Source: Tipula vernalis
Lineage: Eukaryota; Arthropoda; Insecta; Diptera; Tipulidae
Assembly (NCBI GenBank): GCA_958295665.1
Contig: OY282560.1
Location: 42,285,044 to 42,349,043, forward strand
Direction: 5' to 3'
Length of the DNA: 64,000 nucleotides
Under the pieces are notes generated by a model, which was given only the letters and a program-made list of their open reading frames with translations, had not been told where the DNA came from and did no database searches. The position numbers and the translations under genes were made by a program. Shown here in pieces: positions 22,300-35,679 of the stretch (its first letter is position 1; every line of letters begins with the position of its first letter).

Positions 22300-24386
22300 A
22301 TTTTTCTGTGAAATGTATGGAAATAATCAACCAATTTTAATGCGGTTTGGCATAACAATTACAAGTCCCGAGACCTATCATTTGAGGTATCAAGAACCGC
22401 AATCGGAGCACAATTGCAGATTTCGGATTTTTACAGCTCTGAATCGGCTGAGCTATAGTAAGGTGATTTTCTTCGAATCGAACTTTCTTCGAAATGTACG
22501 GTATAGCAATTACAGGTCTCGTGGCCTATCATTTAAGGTATCAAGAACCGCAATCGGAGCACAATTGCAGATTTCGGATTTTTACAGCTCTGAATCGGCT
22601 GAGCTATAGTAAGGTGATTTTCTTCGAATCGAACTTTCTTCGAAATGTACGGTATAACAATTACAGGTCTCGTGGCCTATCATTTAAGGTATCAAGAACC
22701 GCAATCGGAGCACAATTGCAGATTTCGGATTTTTACAGCTCTGAATCGGCTGAGCTATAGTAAGGTGATTTTCTTCGAATCGAACTTTCTTCGAAATGTA
22801 CGGTATAACAATTACAGGTCTCGTGGCCTATCATTTAAGGTATCAAGAACCGCAATCGGAGCACAATTGCAGATTTCGGATTTTTACAGCTCTGAATCGG
22901 CTGAGCTATATTAAGGTGATTTTCTTCGAATCGAACTTTCTTCGAAATGTACGGTATAGCAATTACAGGTCTCGTGGCCTATCATTAAAGGTATCAAGAA
23001 CCGCAATCGGAGCACAATTGCAGATTTCGGATTTTTACAGCTCTGAATCGGCTGAGCTATAGTAAGGTGATTTTCTTCGAATCGAACTTTCTTCGAAATG
23101 TACGGTATAACAATTACAGGTCTCGTGGCCTATCATTTAAGGTATCAAGAACCGCAATCGGAGCACAATTGCAGATTTCGGATTTTTACAGCTCTGAATC
23201 GGCTGAGCTATAGTAAGGTGATTTTCTTCGAATCGATTTTTCTGTGAAATGTATGGAAATAATCAACCAATTTTAATGCGGTTTGGCATAACAATTACAA
23301 GTCCCGAGACCTATCATTTGAGGTATCAAGAACCGCAATCGGAGCACAATTGCAGATTTCGGATTTTTACAGCTCTGAATCGGCTGAGCTATAGTAAGGT
23401 GATTTTCTTCGAATCGATTTTTCTGTGAAATGTATGGAAATAATCAACCAATTTTAATGCGGTTTGGCATAACAATTACAAGTCCCGAGACCTATCATTT
23501 GAGGTATCAAGAACCGCAATCGGAGCACAATTGCAGATTTCGGATTTTTACAGCTCTGAATCGGCTGAGCTATAGTAAGGTGATTTTCTTCGAATCGAAC
23601 TTTCTTCGAAATGTACGGTATAGCAATTACAGGTCTCGTGGCCTATCGTTTAAGGTATCAAGAACCGCAATCGGAGCACAATTGCAGATTTCGGATTTTT
23701 ACAGCTCTGAATCGGCTGAGCTATAGTAAGGTGATTTTCTTCGAATCGAACTTTCTTCGAAATGTACGGTATAACAATTACAGGTCTCGTGGCCTATCAT
23801 TTAAGGTATCAAGAACCGCAATCGGAGCACAATTGCAGATTTCGGATTTTTACAGCTCTGAATCGGCTGAGCTATAGTAAGGTGATTTTCTTCGAATCGA
23901 TTTTTCTGTGAAATGTATGGAAATAATCAACCAATTTTAATGCGGTTTGGCATAACAATTACAAGTCCCGAGACCTATCATTTGAGGTATCAAGAACCGC
24001 AATCGGAGCACAATTGCAGATTTCGGATTTTTACAGCTCTGAATCGGCTGAGCTATAGTAAGGTGATTTTCTTCGAATCGAACTTTCTTCTAAATGTACG
24101 GTATAACAATTACAGGTCTCGTGGCCTATCATTTAAGGTATCAAGAACCGCAATCGGAGCACAATTGCAGATTTCGGATTTTTACAGCTCTGAATCGGCT
24201 GAGCTATATATAGTAAGGTGATTTTCTTCGAATCGAACTTTCTTCGAAATGTACGGTATAACAATTACAGGTCTCGTGGCCTATCATTTAAGGTATCAAG
24301 AACCGCAATCGGAGCACAATTGCAGATTTCGGATTTTTACAGCTCTGAATCGGCTGAGCTATAGTAAGGTGATTTTCTTCGAATCG
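22300..24386 (+). repeat. 2,087-bp HOR, copy 1 (13 monomers)
   Basis: Order: B-A-A-A-A-A-B-B-A-A-B-A(+4)-A. Marks: CTATATTAAGG (~22907), TATCATTAAAGG in A 22934, TATCGTTTAAGG in A 23598, CTTCTAAATG in A 24081 and the +4 expansion at 24204. All recur 2,087 bp downstream. By eye the only differences between the copies are two bases in the first A (22481 compared with 24568). Confidence 0.95.
24204..24213 (+). repeat. 4-bp TA expansion in an A monomer (2,087-bp HOR)
   Basis: CTATATATAG in A 24081, on the same monomer as CTTCTAAATG. It recurs at 26291. Confidence 0.92.
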
Positions 24387-26473
24387 ATTTTTCTGTGAAA
24401 TGTATGGAAATAATCAACCAATTTTAATGCGGTTTGGCATAACAATTACAAGTCCCGAGACCTATCATTTGAGGTATCAAGAACCGCAATCGGAGCACAA
24501 TTGCAGATTTCGGATTTTTACAGCTCTGAATCGGCTGAGCTATAGTAAGGTGATTTTCTTCGAATCGAACTTTCTTCTAAATGTACGGTATAACAATTAC
24601 AGGTCTCGTGGCCTATCATTTAAGGTATCAAGAACCGCAATCGGAGCACAATTGCAGATTTCGGATTTTTACAGCTCTGAATCGGCTGAGCTATAGTAAG
24701 GTGATTTTCTTCGAATCGAACTTTCTTCGAAATGTACGGTATAACAATTACAGGTCTCGTGGCCTATCATTTAAGGTATCAAGAACCGCAATCGGAGCAC
24801 AATTGCAGATTTCGGATTTTTACAGCTCTGAATCGGCTGAGCTATAGTAAGGTGATTTTCTTCGAATCGAACTTTCTTCGAAATGTACGGTATAACAATT
24901 ACAGGTCTCGTGGCCTATCATTTAAGGTATCAAGAACCGCAATCGGAGCACAATTGCAGATTTCGGATTTTTACAGCTCTGAATCGGCTGAGCTATATTA
25001 AGGTGATTTTCTTCGAATCGAACTTTCTTCGAAATGTACGGTATAGCAATTACAGGTCTCGTGGCCTATCATTAAAGGTATCAAGAACCGCAATCGGAGC
25101 ACAATTGCAGATTTCGGATTTTTACAGCTCTGAATCGGCTGAGCTATAGTAAGGTGATTTTCTTCGAATCGAACTTTCTTCGAAATGTACGGTATAACAA
25201 TTACAGGTCTCGTGGCCTATCATTTAAGGTATCAAGAACCGCAATCGGAGCACAATTGCAGATTTCGGATTTTTACAGCTCTGAATCGGCTGAGCTATAG
25301 TAAGGTGATTTTCTTCGAATCGATTTTTCTGTGAAATGTATGGAAATAATCAACCAATTTTAATGCGGTTTGGCATAACAATTACAAGTCCCGAGACCTA
25401 TCATTTGAGGTATCAAGAACCGCAATCGGAGCACAATTGCAGATTTCGGATTTTTACAGCTCTGAATCGGCTGAGCTATAGTAAGGTGATTTTCTTCGAA
25501 TCGATTTTTCTGTGAAATGTATGGAAATAATCAACCAATTTTAATGCGGTTTGGCATAACAATTACAAGTCCCGAGACCTATCATTTGAGGTATCAAGAA
25601 CCGCAATCGGAGCACAATTGCAGATTTCGGATTTTTACAGCTCTGAATCGGCTGAGCTATAGTAAGGTGATTTTCTTCGAATCGAACTTTCTTCGAAATG
25701 TACGGTATAGCAATTACAGGTCTCGTGGCCTATCGTTTAAGGTATCAAGAACCGCAATCGGAGCACAATTGCAGATTTCGGATTTTTACAGCTCTGAATC
25801 GGCTGAGCTATAGTAAGGTGATTTTCTTCGAATCGAACTTTCTTCGAAATGTACGGTATAACAATTACAGGTCTCGTGGCCTATCATTTAAGGTATCAAG
25901 AACCGCAATCGGAGCACAATTGCAGATTTCGGATTTTTACAGCTCTGAATCGGCTGAGCTATAGTAAGGTGATTTTCTTCGAATCGATTTTTCTGTGAAA
26001 TGTATGGAAATAATCAACCAATTTTAATGCGGTTTGGCATAACAATTACAAGTCCCGAGACCTATCATTTGAGGTATCAAGAACCGCAATCGGAGCACAA
26101 TTGCAGATTTCGGATTTTTACAGCTCTGAATCGGCTGAGCTATAGTAAGGTGATTTTCTTCGAATCGAACTTTCTTCTAAATGTACGGTATAACAATTAC
26201 AGGTCTCGTGGCCTATCATTTAAGGTATCAAGAACCGCAATCGGAGCACAATTGCAGATTTCGGATTTTTACAGCTCTGAATCGGCTGAGCTATATATAG
26301 TAAGGTGATTTTCTTCGAATCGAACTTTCTTCGAAATGTACGGTATAACAATTACAGGTCTCGTGGCCTATCATTTAAGGTATCAAGAACCGCAATCGGA
26401 GCACAATTGCAGATTTCGGATTTTTACAGCTCTGAATCGGCTGAGCTATAGTAAGGTGATTTTCTTCGAATCG
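24387..26473 (+). repeat. 2,087-bp HOR, copy 2 (13 monomers)
   Basis: Same order and length as copy 1, with every mark repeated at +2,087. Its first A (24568) carries CTTCTAAATG and TATAACAATT where copy 1 has CTTCGAAATG and TATAGCAATT. A third copy starts at 26474 but is cut after two monomers (B-A, to 26805) and passes into the shorter 996-bp unit. Confidence 0.95.
26291..26300 (+). repeat. 4-bp TA expansion in an A monomer (2,087-bp HOR copy 2)
   Basis: CTATATATAG in A 26168, exactly 2,087 bp after the one at 24204. Confidence 0.92.
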
Positions 26474-26805
26474 ATTTTTCTGTGAAATGTATGGAAATAA
26501 TCAACCAATTTTAATGCGGTTTGGCATAACAATTACAAGTCCCGAGACCTATCATTTGAGGTATCAAGAACCGCAATCGGAGCACAATTGCAGATTTCGG
26601 ATTTTTACAGCTCTGAATCGGCTGAGCTATAGTAAGGTGATTTTCTTCGAATCGAACTTTCTTCTAAATGTACGGTATAACAATTACAGGTCTCGTGGCC
26701 TATCATTTAAGGTATCAAGAACCGCAATCGGAGCACAATTGCAGATTTCGGATTTTTACAGCTCTGAATCGGCTGAGCTATAGTAAGGTGATTTTCTTCG
26801 AATCG
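26474..26805 (+). repeat. Truncated start of a third 2,087-bp HOR copy
   Basis: A single B-A dimer: B 26474 and A 26655 with CTTCTAAATG. It matches the first two monomers of HOR copy 2 (24387 and 24568) and then joins directly to the B-B pair of the 996-bp unit. This junction is the visible scar of an out-of-register exchange. Confidence 0.85.
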
Positions 26806-27801
26806 ATTTTTCTGTGAAATGTATGGAAATAATCAACCAATTTTAATGCGGTTTGGCATAACAATTACAAGTCCCGAGACCTATCATTTGAGGTATCAAG
26901 AACCGCAATCGGAGCACAATTGCAGATTTCGGATTTTTACAGCTCTGAATCGGCTGAGCTATAGTAAGGTGATTTTCTTCGAATCGATTTTTCTGTGAAA
27001 TGTATGGAAATAATCAACCAATTTTAATGCGGTTTGGCATAACAATTACAAGTCCCGAGACCTATCATTTGAGGTATCAAGAACCGCAATCGGAGCACAA
27101 TTGCAGATTTCGGATTTTTACAGCTCTGAATCGGCTGAGCTATAGTAAGGTGATTTTCTTCGAATCGAACTTTCTTCGAAATGTACGGTATAGCAATTAC
27201 AGGTCTCGTGGCCTATCGTTTAAGGTATCAAGAACCGCAATCGGAGCACAATTGCAGATTTCGGATTTTTACAGCTCTGAATCGGCTGAGCTATAGTAAG
27301 GTGATTTTCTTCGAATCGAACTTTCTTCGAAATGTACGGTATAACAATTACAGGTCTCGTGGCCTATCATTTAAGGTATCAAGAACCGCAATCGGAGCAC
27401 AATTGCAGATTTCGGATTTTTACAGCTCTGAATCGGCTGAGCTATAGTAAGGTGATTTTCTTCGAATCGATTTTTCTGTGAAATGTATGGAAATAATCAA
27501 CCAATTTTAATGCGGTTTGGCATAACAATTACAAGTCCCGAGACCTATCATTTGAGGTATCAAGAACCGCAATCGGAGCACAATTGCAGATTTCGGATTT
27601 TTACAGCTCTGAATCGGCTGAGCTATAGTAAGGTGATTTTCTTCGAATCGAACTTTCTTCTAAATGTACGGTATAACAATTACAGGTCTCGTGGCCTATC
27701 ATTTAAGGTATCAAGAACCGCAATCGGAGCACAATTGCAGATTTCGGATTTTTACAGCTCTGAATCGGCTGAGCTATAGTAAGGTGATTTTCTTCGAATC
27801 G
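26806..27801 (+). repeat. 996-bp HOR, copy 1
   Basis: Order: B-B-A-A-B-A. The TATCGTTTAAGG mark is in A 27168 and CTTCTAAATG in A 27651. It equals the 1,483-bp segment 25323-26805 minus 487 bp (one +4 A, one A and one B), with the deletion bounded by two A copies that both have CTTCTAAATG. Confidence 0.93.
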
Positions 27802-28797
27802 ATTTTTCTGTGAAATGTATGGAAATAATCAACCAATTTTAATGCGGTTTGGCATAACAATTACAAGTCCCGAGACCTATCATTTGAGGTATCAAGAACC
27901 GCAATCGGAGCACAATTGCAGATTTCGGATTTTTACAGCTCTGAATCGGCTGAGCTATAGTAAGGTGATTTTCTTCGAATCGATTTTTCTGTGAAATGTA
28001 TGGAAATAATCAACCAATTTTAATGCGGTTTGGCATAACAATTACAAGTCCCGAGACCTATCATTTGAGGTATCAAGAACCGCAATCGGAGCACAATTGC
28101 AGATTTCGGATTTTTACAGCTCTGAATCGGCTGAGCTATAGTAAGGTGATTTTCTTCGAATCGAACTTTCTTCGAAATGTACGGTATAGCAATTACAGGT
28201 CTCGTGGCCTATCGTTTAAGGTATCAAGAACCGCAATCGGAGCACAATTGCAGATTTCGGATTTTTACAGCTCTGAATCGGCTGAGCTATAGTAAGGTGA
28301 TTTTCTTCGAATCGAACTTTCTTCGAAATGTACGGTATAACAATTACAGGTCTCGTGGCCTATCATTTAAGGTATCAAGAACCGCAATCGGAGCACAATT
28401 GCAGATTTCGGATTTTTACAGCTCTGAATCGGCTGAGCTATAGTAAGGTGATTTTCTTCGAATCGATTTTTCTGTGAAATGTATGGAAATAATCAACCAA
28501 TTTTAATGCGGTTTGGCATAACAATTACAAGTCCCGAGACCTATCATTTGAGGTATCAAGAACCGCAATCGGAGCACAATTGCAGATTTCGGATTTTTAC
28601 AGCTCTGAATCGGCTGAGCTATAGTAAGGTGATTTTCTTCGAATCGAACTTTCTTCTAAATGTACGGTATAACAATTACAGGTCTCGTGGCCTATCATTT
28701 AAGGTATCAAGAACCGCAATCGGAGCACAATTGCAGATTTCGGATTTTTACAGCTCTGAATCGGCTGAGCTATAGTAAGGTGATTTTCTTCGAATCG
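27802..28797 (+). repeat. 996-bp HOR, copy 2
   Basis: Same order and marks as copy 1 (TATCGTTTAAGG in A 28164, CTTCTAAATG in A 28647), displaced by 996 bp. I saw no difference between the two copies by eye. Confidence 0.93.
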
Positions 28798-29763
28798 ATT
28801 TTTCTGTGAAATGTATGGAAATAATCAACCAATTTTAATGCGGTTTGGCATAACAATTACAAGTCCCGAGACCTATCATTTGAGGTATCAAGAACCGCAA
28901 TCGGAGCACAATTGCAGATTTCGGATTTTTACAGCTCTGAATCGGCTGAGCTATAGCAAGGTGATTTTCTTCGAATCGAACTTTCTTCGAAATGTACGGT
29001 ATAACAATTACAGGTCTCGTGGCCTATCATTTAAGGTATCAAGAACCGCAATCGGAGCACAATTGCAGATTTCGGATTTTTACAGCTCTGAATCGGCTGA
29101 GCTATAGTAAGGTGATTTTCTTCGAATCGATTTTTCTGTGAAATGTATGGAAATAATCAATCAATTTTAATGCGGTTTGGCATAACAATTACAAGTCCCG
29201 AGACCTATCATTTGAGGTATCAAGAACCGCAATCGGAGCACAATTGCAGATTTCGGATTTTTACAGCTCTGAATCGGCTGAGCTATAGTAAGGTGATTTT
29301 CTTCGAATCGAACTTTCTTCGAAATGTACGGTATAGCAATTGCAGGTCTCGTGGCCTATCATTTAAGGTATCAAGAACCGCAATCGGAGCACAATTGCAG
29401 ATTTCGGATTTTTACAGCTCTGAATCGGCTGAGCTATAGTAAGGTGATTTTCTTCGAATCGAACTTTCTTCGAAATGTACGGTATAGCAATTACAGGTCT
29501 CGTGGCCTATCATTTAAGGTATCAAGAACCGCAATCGGAGCACAATTGCAGATTTCGGATTTTTACAGCTCTGAATCGGCTGAGCTATAGTAAGGTGATT
29601 TTCTTCGAATCGAACTTTCTTCGAAATGTACGGTATAACAATTACAGGTCTCGTGGCCTATCATTTAAGGTATCAAGAACCGCAATCGGAGCACAATTGC
29701 AGATTTCGGATTTTTACAGCTCTGAATCGGCTGAGCTATAGTAAGGTGATTTTCTTCGAATCG
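28798..29763 (+). repeat. 966-bp HOR, copy 1
   Basis: Order: B-A-B-A-A-A. The defining mark is GCAATTGCAGG in A 29311, replacing GCAATTACAGG. Private bases are CTATAGCAAGG (~28957) and AATCAATCAA (~29160). Confidence 0.93.
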
Positions 29764-30729
29764 ATTTTTCTGTGAAATGTATGGAAATAATCAACCAATT
29801 TTAATGCGGTTTGGCATAACAATTACAAGTCCCGAGACCTATCATTTGAGGTATCAAGAACCGCAATCGGAGCACAATTGCAGATTTCGGATTTTTACAG
29901 CTCTGAATCGGCTGAGCTATAGTAAGGTGATTTTCTTCGAATCGAACTTTCTTCGAAATGTACGGTATAACAATTACAGGTCTCGTGGCCTATCATTTAA
30001 GGTATCAAGAACCGCAATCGGAGCACAATTGCAGATTTCGGATTTTTACAGCTCTGAATCGGCTGAGCTATAGTAAGGTGATTTTCTTCGAATCGATTTT
30101 TCTGTGAAATGTATGGAAATAATCAACCAATTTTAATGCGGTTTGGCATAACAATTACAAGTCCCGAGACCTATCATTTGAGGTATCAAGAACCGCAATC
30201 GGAGCACAATTGCAGATTTCGGATTTTTACAGCTCTGAATCGGCTGAGCTATAGTAAGGTGATTTTCTTCGAATCGAACTTTCTTCGAAATGTACGGTAT
30301 AGCAATTGCAGGTCTCGTGGCCTATCATTTAAGGTATCAAGAACCGCAATCGGAGCACAATTGCAGATTTCGGATTTTTACAGCTCTGAATCGGCTGAGC
30401 TATAGTAAGGTGATTTTCTTCGAATCGAACTTTCTTCGAAATGTACGGTATAGCAATTACAGGTCTCGTGGCCTATCATTTAAGGTATCAAGAACCGCAA
30501 TCGGAGCACAATTGCAGATTTCGGATTTTTACAGCTCTGAATCGGCTGAGCTATAGTAAGGTGATTTTCTTCGAATCGAACTTTCTTCGAAATGTACGGT
30601 ATAACAATTACAGGTCTCGTGGCCTATCATTTAAGGTATCAAGAACCGCAATCGGAGCACAATTGTAGATTTCGGATTTTTACAGCTCTGAATCGGCTGA
30701 GCTATAGTAAGGTGATTTTCTTCGAATCG
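29764..30729 (+). repeat. 966-bp HOR, copy 2
   Basis: Same order, with GCAATTGCAGG in A 30277. By eye there are three differences from copy 1 over 966 bp, including a private AATTGTAG at ~30666, so identity is about 99.7%. A third copy begins at 30730 but only its first B-A dimer (to 31061) is present. Confidence 0.93.
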
Positions 30730-31061
30730 ATTTTTCTGTGAAATGTATGGAAATAATCAACCAATTTTAATGCGGTTTGGCATAACAATTACAAGTCCCG
30801 AGACCTATCATTTGAGGTATCAAGAACCGCAATCGGAGCACAATTGCAGATTTCGGATTTTTACAGCTCTGAATCGGCTGAGCTATAGTAAGGTGATTTT
30901 CTTCGAATCGAACTTTCTTCGAAATGTACGGTATAACAATTACAGGTCTCGTGGCCTATCATTTAAGGTATCAAGAACCGCAATCGGAGCACAATTGCAG
31001 ATTTCGGATTTTTACAGCTCTGAATCGGCTGAGCTATAGTAAGGTGATTTTCTTCGAATCG
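30730..31061 (+). repeat. Single B-A dimer between two HOR blocks
   Basis: B 30730 and A 30911 match the first two monomers of the 966-bp HOR (A with TATAACAATT). After it the array changes to the 1,479-bp HOR and the GGTATGAAG variant appears for the first time. Confidence 0.8.
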
Positions 31062-32540
31062 ATTTTTCTGTGAAATGTATGGAAATAATCAACCAATTTT
31101 AATGCGGTTTGGCATAACAATTACAAGTCCCGAGACCTATCATTTGAGGTATCAAGAACCGCAATCGGAGCACAATTGCAGATTTCGGATTTTTACAGCT
31201 CTGAATCGGCTGAGCTATAGTAAGGTGATTTTCTTCGAATCGAACTTTCTTCGAAATGTACGGTATAGCAATTACAGGTCTCGTGGCCTATCATTTAAGG
31301 TATGAAGAACCGCAATCGGAGCACAATTGCAGATTTCGGATTTTTACAGCTCTGAATCGGCTGAGCTATAGTAAGGTGATTTTCTTCGAATCGATTTTTC
31401 TGTGAAATGTATGGAAATAATCAACCAATTTTAATGCGGTTTGGCATAACAATTACAAGTCCCGAGACCTATCATTTGAGGTATCAAGAACCGCAATCGG
31501 AGCACAATTGCAGATTTCGGATTTTTACAGCTCTGAATCGGCTGAGCTATAGTAAGGTGATTTTCTTCGAATCGAACTTTCTTCGAAATGTACGGTATAG
31601 CAATTACAGGTCTCGTGGCCTATCATTTAAGGTATGAAGAACCGCAATCGGAGCACAATTGCAGATTTCGGATTTTTACAGCTCTGAATCGGCTGAGCTA
31701 TAGTAAGGTGATTTTCTTCGAATCGATTTTTCTGTGAAATGTATGGAAATAATCAACCAATTTTAATGCGGTTTGGCATAACAATTACAAGTCCCGAGAC
31801 CTATCATTTGAGGTATCAAGAACCGCAATCGGAGCACAATTGCAGATTTCGGATTTTTACAGCTCTGAATCGGCTGAGCTATAGTAAGGTGATTTTCTTC
31901 GAATCGAACTTTCTTCGAAATGTATGGTATAGCAATTACAGGTCTCGTGGCCTATCATTTAAGGTATGAAGAACCGCAATCGGAGCACAATTGCAGATTT
32001 CGGATTTTTACAGCTCTGAATCGGCTGAGCTATAGTAAGGTGATTTTCTTCGAATCGATTTTTCTGTGAAATGTATGGAAATAATCAACCAATTTTAATG
32101 CGGTTTGGCATAACAATTACAAGTCCCGAGACCTATCATTTGAGGTATCAAGAACCGCAATCGGAGCACAATTGCAGATTTCGGATTTTTACAGCTCTGA
32201 ATCGGCTGAGCTATAGTAAGGTGATTTTCTTCGAATCGAACTTTCTTCGAAATGTACGGTATAGCAATTGCAGGTCTCGTGGCCTATCATTTAAGGTATC
32301 AAGAACCGCAATCGGAGCACAATTGCAGATTTCGGATTTTTACAGCTCTGAATCGGCTGAGCTATAGTAAGGTGATTTTCTTCGAATCGAACTTTCTTCG
32401 AAATGTACGGTATAACAATTACAGGTCTCGTGGCCTATCATTTAAGGTATCAAGAACCGCAATCGGAGCACAATTGCAGATTTCGGATTTTTACAGCTCT
32501 GAATCGGCTGAGCTATAGTAAGGTGATTTTCTTCGAATCG
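31062..32540 (+). repeat. 1,479-bp HOR (left set), copy 1
   Basis: Order: B-A-B-A-B-A-B-A-A. The first three A copies carry GGTATGAAG, the third also TATGGTATAGC, and the fourth carries GCAATTGCAGG inherited from the preceding 966-bp HOR. GGTATGAAG is first seen here (31304). Confidence 0.9.
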
Positions 32541-34200
32541 ATTTTTCTGTGAAATGTATGGAAATAATCAACCAATTTTAATGCGGTTTGGCATAACAAT
32601 TACAAGTCCCGAGACCTATCATTTGAGGTATCAAGAACCGCAATCGGAGCACAATTGCAGATTTCGGATTTTTACAGCTCTGAATCGGCTGAGCTATAGT
32701 AAGGTGATTTTCTTCGAATCGAACTTTCTTCGAAATGTACGGTATAGCAATTACAGGTCTCGTGGCCTATCATTTAAGGTATGAAGAACCGCAATCGGAG
32801 CACAATTGCAGATTTCGGATTTTTACAGCTCTGAATCGGCTGAGCTATAGTAAGGTGATTTTCTTCGAATCGATTTTTCTGTGAAATGTATGGAAATAAT
32901 CAACCAATTTTAATGCGGTTTGGCATAACAATTACAAGTCCCGAGACCTATCATTTGAGGTATCAAGAACCGCAATCGGAGCACAATTGCAGATTTCGGA
33001 TTTTTACAGCTCTGAATCGGCTGAGCTATAGTAAGGTGATTTTCTTCGAATCGAACTTTCTTCGAAATGTACGGTATAGCAATTACAGGTCTCGTGGCCT
33101 ATCATTTAAGGTATGAAGAACCGCAATCGGAGCACAATTGCAGATTTCGGATTTTTACAGCTCTGAATCGGCTGAGCTATAGTAAGGTGATTTTCTTCGA
33201 ATCGATTTTTCTGTGAAATGTATGGAAATAATCAACCAATTTTAATGCGGTTTGGCATAACAATTACAAGTCCCGAGACCTATCATTTGAGGTATCAAGA
33301 ACCGCAATCGGAGCACAATTGCAGATTTCGGATTTTTACAGCTCTGAATCGGCTGAGCTATAGTAAGGTGATTTTCTTCGAATCGAACTTTCTTCGAAAT
33401 GTATGGTATAGCAATTACAGGTCTCGTGGCCTATCATTTAAGGTATGAAGAACCGCAATCGGAGCACAATTGCAGATTTCGGATTTTTACAGCTCTGAAT
33501 CGGCTGAGCTATAGTAAGGTGATTTTCTTCGAATCGATTTTTCTGTGAAATGTATGGAAATAATCAACCAATTTTAATGCGGTTTGGCATAACAATTACA
33601 AGTCCCGAGACCTATCATTTGAGGTATCAAGAACCGCAATCGGAGCACAATTGCAGATTTCGGATTTTTACAGCTCTGAATCGGCTGAGCTATAGTAAGG
33701 TGATTTTCTTCGAATCGAACTTTCTTCGAAATGTACGGTATAGCAATTGCAGGTCTCGTGGCCTATCATTTAAGGTATCAAGAACCGCAATCGGAGCACA
33801 ATTGCAGATTTCGGATTTTTACAGCTCTGAATCGGCTGAGCTATAGTAAGGTGATTTTCTTCGAATCGATTTTTCTGTGAAATGTATGGAAATAATCAAC
33901 CAATTTTAATGCGGTTTGGAATAACAATTACAAGTCCCGAGACCTATCATTTGAGGTATCAAGAACCGCAATCGGAGCACAATTGCAGATTTCGGATTTT
34001 TACAGCTCTGAATCGGCTGAGCTATAGTAAGGTGATTTTCTTCGAATCGAACTTTCTTCGAAATGTACGGTATAACAATTACAGGTCTCGTGGCCTATCA
34101 TTTAAGGTATCAAGAACCGCAATCGGAGCACAATTGCAGATTTCGGATTTTTACAGCTCTGAATCGGCTGAGCTATAGTAAGGTGATTTTCTTCGAATCG
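32541..34200 (+). repeat. 1,479-bp HOR (left set), copy 2 with one extra B (1,660 bp)
   Basis: The order repeats copy 1, including GGTATGAAG three times, TATGGTATAGC at A 33386 and GCAATTGCAGG at A 33718, but a B (33869) sits between the last two A copies. That B has a private TTTGGAATAAC, which fits its being a separate insertion by exchange. Confidence 0.88.
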
Positions 34201-35679
34201 ATTTTTCTGTGAAATGTATGGAAATAATCAACCAATTTTAATGCGGTTTAGCATAACAATTACAAGTCCCGAGACCTATCATTTGAGGTATCAAGAACCG
34301 CAATCGGAGCACAATTGCAGATTTCGGATTTTTACAGCTCTGAATCGGCTGAGCTATAGTAAGGTGATTTTCTTCGAATCGAACTTTCTTCGAAATGTAC
34401 GGTATAGCAATTACAGGTCTCGTGGCCTATCATTTAAGGTATGAAGAACCGCAATCGGAGCACAATTGCAGATTTCGGATTTTTACAGCTCTGAATCGGC
34501 TGAGCTATAGTAAGGTGATTTTCTTCGAATCGATTTTTCTGTGAAATGTATGGAAATAATCAACCAATTTTAATGCGGTTTGGCATAACAATTACAAGTC
34601 CCGAGACCTATCATTTGAGGTATCAAGAACCGCAATCGGAGCACAATTGCAGATTTCGGATTTTTACAGCTCTGAATCGGCTGAGCTATAGTAAGGTGAT
34701 TTTCTTCGAATCGAACTTTCTTCGAAATGTACGGTATAGCAATTACAGGTCTCGTGGCCTATCATTTAAGGTATGAAGAACCGCAATCGGAGCACAATTG
34801 CAGATTTCGGATTTTTACAGCTCTGAATCGGCTGAGCTATAGTAAGGTGATTTTCTTCGAATCGATTTTTCTGTGAAATGTATGGAAATAATCAACCAAT
34901 TTTAATGCGGTTTGGCATAACAATTACAAGTCCCGAGACCTATCATTTGAGGTATCAAGAACCGCAATCGGAGCACAATTGCAGATTTCGGATTTTTACA
35001 GCTCTGAATCGGCTGAGCTATAGTAAGGTGATTTTCTTCGAATCGAACTTTCTTCGAAATGTATGGTATAGCAATTACAGGTCTCGTGGCCTATCATTTA
35101 AGGTATCAAGAACCGCAATCGGAGCACAATTGCAGATTTCGGATTTTTACAGCTCTGAATCGGCTGAGCTATAGTAAGGTGATTTTCTTCGAATCGATTT
35201 TTCTGTGAAATGTATGGAAATAATCAACCAATTTTAATGCGGTTTGGCATAACAATTACAAGTCCCGAGACCTATCATTTAAGGTATCAAGAACCGCAAT
35301 CGGAGCACAATTGCAGATTTCGGATTTTTACAGCTCTGAATCGGCTGAGCTATAGTAAGGTGATTTTCTTCGAATCGAACTTTCTTCGAAATGTACGGTA
35401 TAGCAATTACAGGTCTCGTGGCCTATCATTTAAGGTATCAAGAACCGCAATCGGAGCACAATTGCAGATTTCGGATTTTTACAGCTCTGAATCGGCTGAG
35501 CTATAGTAAGGTGATTTTCTTCGAATCGAACTTTCTTCGAAATGTACGGTATAACAATTACAGGTCTCGTGGCCTATCATTTAAGGTATGAAGAACCGCA
35601 ATCGGAGCACAATTGCAGATTTCGGATTTTTACAGCTCTGAATCGGCTGAGCTATAGTAAGGTGATTTTCTTCGAATCG
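34201..35679 (+). repeat. 1,479-bp HOR (left set), copy 3, diverged
   Basis: Same order and length as copy 1. Marks are only partly kept: GGTATGAAG in the first two A copies, TATGGTATAGC without GGTATGAAG in the third (35046), no GCAATTGCAGG, and the fourth B (35197) has A-like CATTTAAGG. B 34201 has GTTTAGCATAAC. Confidence 0.82.

Noticed and set aside
22901..22915. Telomere-like TTAAGG or TTAGG motifs
   Set aside because: TTTAAGG is a single site per monomer and is not tandem; no telomeric repeat run exists.
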